Shown here: positions 59,702 to 64,000 of the stretch, piece after piece
Position numbering within the stretch: the stretch's first letter is position 1
Layout of the letters: every line of letters begins with the position of its first letter
Origin: Catenaria anguillulae PL171
Taxonomy: Eukaryota > Blastocladiomycota > Blastocladiomycetes > Blastocladiales > Catenariaceae
Length of the DNA: 64,000 bases
NCBI GenBank assembly: GCA_002102555.1
Contig: MCFL01000009.1
Coordinates: forward strand, 551,489-615,488
Direction: 5' to 3'
Notes under the pieces: generated by a model
Told to the model about the DNA's origin: nothing
What the model saw: the letters and a program-made list of their open reading frames with translations, nothing else
The model's database searches: none
Program-made: the position numbers and the translations under genes

Positions 59702-60819
59702 TTTTTTTTTTTTTTGAACCACATTGCATGTATTTGTATGAACATATCAGATCTGAACATCCTATGAGGGAGGGGGAAAAGTTCAAACAGATACTCAAAA
59801 TACACCTGCCAGGGGCAGCAACAAGCACACAACACAATGGGAGGAGCGGTTGGCAATAGTGGGGAAGGGAGGGAGGGAGAAAGGAGAAGTGTTCAAACTA
59901 AAGGTTGTCAGAATGAGAAGCGTAGGGTGGGGATATGGGCAGCATCATGGGTGCATGTGGGGGAGGTTATGGGGAGGGTGCAGGCAAAAAGCAAACTGAG
60001 GGGGGGGGGTGCATCTGAAAGCGGGGGGGGGGGGGGGGGGGGGGGGGGGGGAGGGATACAAGGTAAGAAAGGAAGGACAAAAGAATGGTGGCAGTGTTGA
60101 GACAATTAGGTCAAGGTCAAAGAGAGAACGGTGGTAAAGGATACAGGAGCAGACCTTGACTCTTGTAGTGCGATCTGGTTTGCAAAGCGCTGGGCTGACG
60201 GGCCAAGACCGAATGCCGGGGTGGACAAGCCTGGCATGGCATCAAGGTGGACCCAAGTCGCCATTGGAAGTGGGTCGATCCCTTGCTGCGCTGCACCTAC
60301 AAGTGGTGTGTCACCTACTGCTGACTCGTAGATGTAATGGCAGGCAACAAGGGCTGGCGAGTTGGCGTGCGTGCCCTGGCGAGGCTGTTGTTCCGTGCCG
60401 GTACACACGTGGCATTGGCAAACAGTTGCACCCGTGCTCTCATGCAACACCGTGGCAATCGGACCGACACGCTGGCACCTTGGCTTCCACAATGTCAACC
60501 AGATGAGCGTTGATACACTTGCAACAATCTTGGGCAAAAGCGCAGCCAGCCTGGGGAAGCGGCGACGCAAAACAAATCAACAACGCATGCGGCTGTGGCA
60601 CGGAGATGGTTCGGGTTCAGCATATGTCTGAGCAAACACCTTGCTTGGATCTGGAGGCATGCATCACTGCCCTTGAGCAGCTGCTCGATGTGTTCATGTG
60701 CCGCAACCCCAAGCTCCCACCGCTCCTGGTCCAGTTGTGGACACACCGCCCAATGGTCCTGATTGTCGACCGTCCCACACAAAACACAATTTGGTGACGG
60801 CACTCGGTCTGGCCAGTAC
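59702..60819 (-). mobile_element. 5'-truncated LINE, copy 2, inserted in the gag-like gene
   Basis: An 1118-bp element, minus strand, bounded by perfect 14-bp duplications (59,688-59,701 and 60,820-60,833) and ending in T14 (59,702-59,715). Its frame text begins at the truncation point with YWPDRVPSPNCVLCGTVDNQ, a CxxC zinc-finger-like motif, then ERWELGVAAHEHIEQLL. One frame change near 60,540 precedes PRLAALLPKIVASVSTLIWL. The 3' UTR contains G10 (60,000-60,009) and G29 (60,023-60,051) runs on the plus strand. The copy is truncated, frame-broken and immobile by itself. Confidence 0.92.
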
Positions 60820-60833
60820 ACGGTCGCTGACTA
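60820..60833 (+). repeat. Target-site duplication, right copy (LINE insertion)
   Basis: ACGGTCGCTGACTA, identical to 59,688-59,701. The host reading frame continues from here into ADYIIAVSLALLV. Confidence 0.95.
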
Positions 60834-61207
60834 CATAATCGCTGTTTCACTGGCATTGCTTGTGTACTTGCCCCGAGGCACGCATCCCGAGGACAACCCC
60901 CTTTGGCGCTCGCCCATTGTCAAGAATATCGTCATTGGTGTCATTGCCTCGATCTGGCTGACCGAGGTCAAGACCACTTGGTTTGAGGCAGCGGACAACA
61001 CCTCGACGGACATCTGCACTGTCCTCCGCGAACTCAACAACGCGTATTCCCGCGCATCGAACCTTCCATGTTCCGCCACCTCATTGGCACACCAATCAGG
61101 TTCTATCCCAAAGTGCAAAACAATGCCAAGTGGAGCACCACGAGCTCGAGCAAGTCGCCGACCAACAACAAGGATGGTGCACAGACGCAGAGTGCCAAGG
61201 ATGGTTC

Positions 61208-61220
61208 GCAAAACCATTCA
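61208..61220 (+). repeat. Target-site duplication, left copy (SINE insertion)
   Basis: GCAAAACCATTCA, identical to 61,576-61,588, followed at once by T8 (61,221-61,228). Confidence 0.92.
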
Positions 61221-61575
61221 TTTTTTTTAAACATACAAGCAGCCTATGTACTGAGGGAGATAGACCATTGATACACAAAGACACAAGCTCATACACACAA
61301 ACACACAACTCCTTGGACTTGGCACTTGGGTACTTGCTTGGGGCCTTGGACCTTTGGCTTGATTCCGGTCTTGTACAACCACCAACAGAGGGTGGGCAAA
61401 GCAAGAATGCAAGCAATGCAGGTGCAGGGGCCAGGAGGCCAGGGGACAGAAGGAGGCAATGTGGAGCAGAGACCAAGCAACCACATGTGCACCAGATGAC
61501 TTGGGTGGGGTTCGAACCCACGACCTTCGCGTTGCAAGGCGGGAGTGTTGCCACTATGCCAAAACCACTGGCTTT
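61221..61575 (-). mobile_element. tRNA-derived SINE
   Basis: A 355-bp element on the minus strand between 13-bp direct repeats, with an A8 tail (T8 at 61,221-61,228). Near its 5' end the minus strand carries a pol III box A, TGGCATAGTGG (61,551-61,561), and a box B, GGTTCGAACCC (61,508-61,518), about 33 bp apart as in tRNA genes. The anticodon-arm equivalent does not pair well, so this is a tRNA-like promoter and not a working tRNA gene. The body after box B shows no similarity that I can see to the neighbouring LINE tail beyond the poly(A). Confidence 0.88.
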
Positions 61576-61588
61576 GCAAAACCATTCA
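61576..61588 (+). repeat. Target-site duplication, right copy (SINE insertion)
   Basis: GCAAAACCATTCA, identical to 61,208-61,220. The host frame resumes ...QNHS then GSSSRGG. Confidence 0.92.
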
Positions 61589-62577
61589 GGCTCATCATCC
61601 CGTGGTGGCAGATACCGTGGTGGGCATCGTGGTGGTTACTGTGGCGGCTACACGAACAAGTACACTGCGCAGAACAGGCATACAAGTGGCACAGCCGATC
61701 ATGGCCATCAGCAGCAAGGCGCAGCAGCAAACTCAGCTCGCCCCGCCGACGTGTTGGTGCTTGAGGCTGGCAATGCCGGATCTGCCGCCAACAATGCGTC
61801 GGCTAATGCTGGCAACAAGCGCGCGAGCGAGGATGCTGCTGACAAGCAATTCTCCGCGCCGCCCAGCAAGAAGCGCAGGCAGGGCCGTGGTGCAGCAACG
61901 CCACGCTTGCCAACCAACGCCGAAGCCCAGCAAATGCACATTCGTTTCATCGAGCATGATTGTGCGGCCTGCTCCATGGCCTCGGATCTAGACGTGTCAG
62001 AAATTCCCAACCATCCGACTGTCAAGTGCAGCAAGATCACAGCCTACAACAAGTTTGGCCAGCGACGGCGCCATAGTCTTTGGCCTCTGTGCCGATGTCG
62101 ACCGCCGAAGTGACCCCAACGACACAATCCTTTTATTGCGACACCTCCGGCCATGCTGTTGCCCACTGGCCCACCAAGTAGCGCCCAAGCCTGGCGGCAC
62201 TCTGCTACACCTCTGCCTTGATTGTGACGACCCGCTCCAATGCAAATTTGCACATGACCGCCTGTTGCAACAGGCCAGACTGCGCCACCGCGGTACCGCA
62301 TTCGCTCGCCCAGCCAATCTCTGCACTTCAATCAGTAGATCGACGGGACGGCCCAGTTGCCTTTTTTGTCCACGCTCCAGATTCTGCCCACCCACACCTG
62401 TGCCCATATGTCCAGCTGTTGCAAGAACCAGTGTTTGGCGATCCCAACAGTGGTGTGTCAGACTCCGTGGACCGCTCAAGCGACAGCGACAACAACAACC
62501 TAGTACATCCCGGTGAGCTGGCCATCTTCGAGTACCTGCCAACCTTGAATCGTGGCCCGTTCACGCGGGCGTCATAG

Positions 62578-64000
62578 AAGGTGCTTGATTGTTGGACCGA
62601 TGGCTCACTCCAGCCTGCCACCAGCGCCTCAGTAACACTCATGGACTTTGGCGCACACTGCCCCACACTTGGCATTGAGCTTTTTGGCCGCCTCCCCGCG
62701 GCACCAGCCAGCTCGACTCGTGCTGAGCTTTACGCTGTCTGCGCGCTCGCTGCATACCTGCCTCCAAGTTCTCGCGCCCGCGTCCACTCTGACTTGGCAG
62801 CAGCGTGTCTCCTTGTCACCACCACACTCTCTGAACCCACCACGATCACTGCCAAAATGCGCTCGCCGCCCACGCTGCTCGATCTCCTCCTTGTTTTGAG
62901 GGCAATTGTGTGCTGCCGCAACCTGAGCATCACCATAGTCAAGGTCAAAGGCCACTCAGGGGACTGCAACAACGACAAGGCTGATCAGCTTGCGTCACGG
63001 GGGGCATCTGCACCTCGGGCGTGCAGGTTTAGCAAGGAATTCCTTGCAGAGATCGACTTTGGTGCACTGTTGCAGCTTGGACACTTGCCAGTGTACACCA
63101 GCCTTGGCAAGGCGCTCCAGGCGGCATCTCGGGCAGAAGCAAGGGTGCAGCTCGCAAGCCATGTGTACAAGCTCATCCCGGAGCCCGACATGCTCATATT
63201 TGCAAAGGCCATTTGCAGTGGCCGCAAGCCCGCCGCGCGTGTCGCATCATTCTCCCTTGACTCTTTGGTCACTTTCCACGTCAAGGTGCTCACGGGACGG
63301 CTCCCAACGCTTGCCCAATTGCACATGTACTGGCCAGATCGCGCCCCGTCACCGCTCTGCACGCTGTGTGGCTCTTTGGATGACCAGCAGCATTGGGTGG
63401 TGTGTCCAATGCTGGCTGACGAGCGGTGGGAGCTTGGCGTGGCGGCCCACGAATGTGTTGAGCAACTTTTGCCAGGTGCTGACACGACTCTTGCCGTCCA
63501 GGCAAGAAGTGTGCTTGCCCACTTGTTGCACCCAAGTCGCCTGCGCGCAACAGCGGCGTGTGTAGTAGACTTGGCACTACGCAGGAGGTTCCCCGGACTT
63601 GCATCCCAGCTCCTGCGGATTGTGGCAAGTGTTTCGTTGCTCATCTGGTGCACAGTGTGGAAGCCACGGTGTGAGAAGGTTGGCTCGATTGCTCCACCAG
63701 GCCAAGACAACCAAGGCGCGACCAATTGCCTCTGCCAAGTATGCACGACCAAAGGTCAACAACAACGTCAAGTAGTGGCACCTGTGTCTGCAGCTGAAAT
63801 TGCATGCCACTTCACGCACGAGTTGGCTGATCCACCCCTACTTGGTGCTGCCCAAGACAACATCAGGCCACTTCCTTGGGCATTCTGGCATCACCTTGGT
63901 GCCATGCCAGGCCTGGCACAACCGCTATTCGGACTCCAGCCATCAACAAAACGTTTTGTAAACCAGGTGTGGTGCGCAGCTTGTCTGGGCCCCACACGAC
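62578..64000 (+). mobile_element. LINE ORF2 C-terminal part: RNase H and zinc-finger region, copy 3, runs off the right edge
   Basis: From the stop codon at 62,575-62,577 the same frame is open for 474 codons to the end of the window. An RNase H domain has all its marks: CWTDGS (62,590-62,607), RAEL (62,719-62,730), HSDLA (62,785-62,799) and KGHSGDCNNDKADQLA (62,947-62,994). A helical region follows, then a reverse-transcriptase-associated zinc motif, CTLCGSLDDQQHWVVCP (63,358-63,408), and the C-terminal segment shared with copies 1 and 2 (LRATAACVVDLALRRRFPGL). No reverse transcriptase core precedes it, so the element is 5'-truncated or internally deleted. Absence of stops suggests a younger copy than the other two. 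Confidence 0.88.

Larger units (their letters stand above)
58950..62577 (+). pseudogene. Gag-like RNA-binding protein gene, broken by a LINE and a SINE
   Basis: Segment 1 (58,950-59,701) encodes about 250 residues of helical, charged protein (MANLTDQQIDNIGALKPHAI). It is interrupted by a LINE and resumes at 60,834 (IIAVSLALLVYLPRGTHPED), shifts frame near 61,045, is interrupted by a SINE at 61,221, and resumes at 61,589 with an RGG-rich stretch (SSSRGGRYRGGHRGG), then KKRRQGRG, a Cys/His region (CLDCDDPLQCKFAH) after another shift near 62,050, and a stop at 62,575. Removing the SINE plus one duplication copy restores the frame exactly. The gag-like helical N-terminus, RGG and Cys/His tail suggest a retroelement ORF1/gag, but no database family comes to mind. 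Confidence 0.6.

Noticed and set aside
61490-61575. Candidate tRNA gene on the minus strand
   Set aside because: Boxes A and B are present, but the anticodon arm does not pair and the unit sits inside a poly(A)-tailed, duplication-flanked element, so it is a SINE head.

Overview
The window reads as nuclear DNA of a flagellated (zoosporic) fungus or a close relative. Fungal signs are a Fus3/Kss1-type MAP kinase, a Pho8-type vacuolar alkaline phosphatase and a Ca3427-like binding protein. Motility signs are three cilium-type genes (MNS1, a PG-rich-repeat protein, a FAM227-like protein). Genes are compact, most introns are about 57-120 bp, and low-complexity Gln/Pro/Ser/Ala stretches are common. 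The species cannot be named from sequence alone.

Layout. 0-1.4 kb: the 3' part of an unrecognised, frame-broken gene. 2.2-9.3 kb: a SNF2 ATPase with a RING finger (minus), divergent from a CHORD/CS co-chaperone (plus). 9.7-12.9 kb: a decayed membrane-protein gene and a dead hAT transposase. 13.5-25.0 kb: a very large RhoGEF whose N-terminus is a spliceosomal SF3B3/Rse1-like propeller, then a GPN-loop GTPase, a FAM72 protein with a huge extension, and the MAP kinase. 25.7-36.3 kb: alkaline phosphatase, a Stm1/SERBP1-like RNA-binding protein, the Ca3427-like protein, a mitochondrial-looking P-loop protein and COP9 subunit 7. 36.7-44.6 kb: eIF2B epsilon, Nol12/Rrp17 and the ribosome quality-control ligase listerin. 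44.9-55.6 kb: MNS1, a short-chain dehydrogenase, a PG-rich-repeat protein, a FAM227-like protein, an RGS protein and NRDE2.

From about 56.2 kb to the right edge the DNA is a retroelement graveyard. It holds a decayed gag-like frame and three copies of one non-LTR (LINE) family that share the same 3' end. A second gag-like gene has been broken by a 5'-truncated LINE (14-bp target-site duplication) and by a tRNA-derived SINE (13-bp duplication). The last LINE copy is an uninterrupted frame that runs off the right edge.

Themes: translation and ribosome biology (eIF2B epsilon, Nol12, listerin, Stm1-like), signalling (MAPK, RhoGEF, RGS, alkaline phosphatase) and the cilium. Genes mostly alternate strands as divergent pairs. 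Splice donors are unusual: 15 of the 27 introns I could place start GTNCG. The most remarkable single item is the SF3B3-propeller/RhoGEF chimera at 13.5-18.7 kb.
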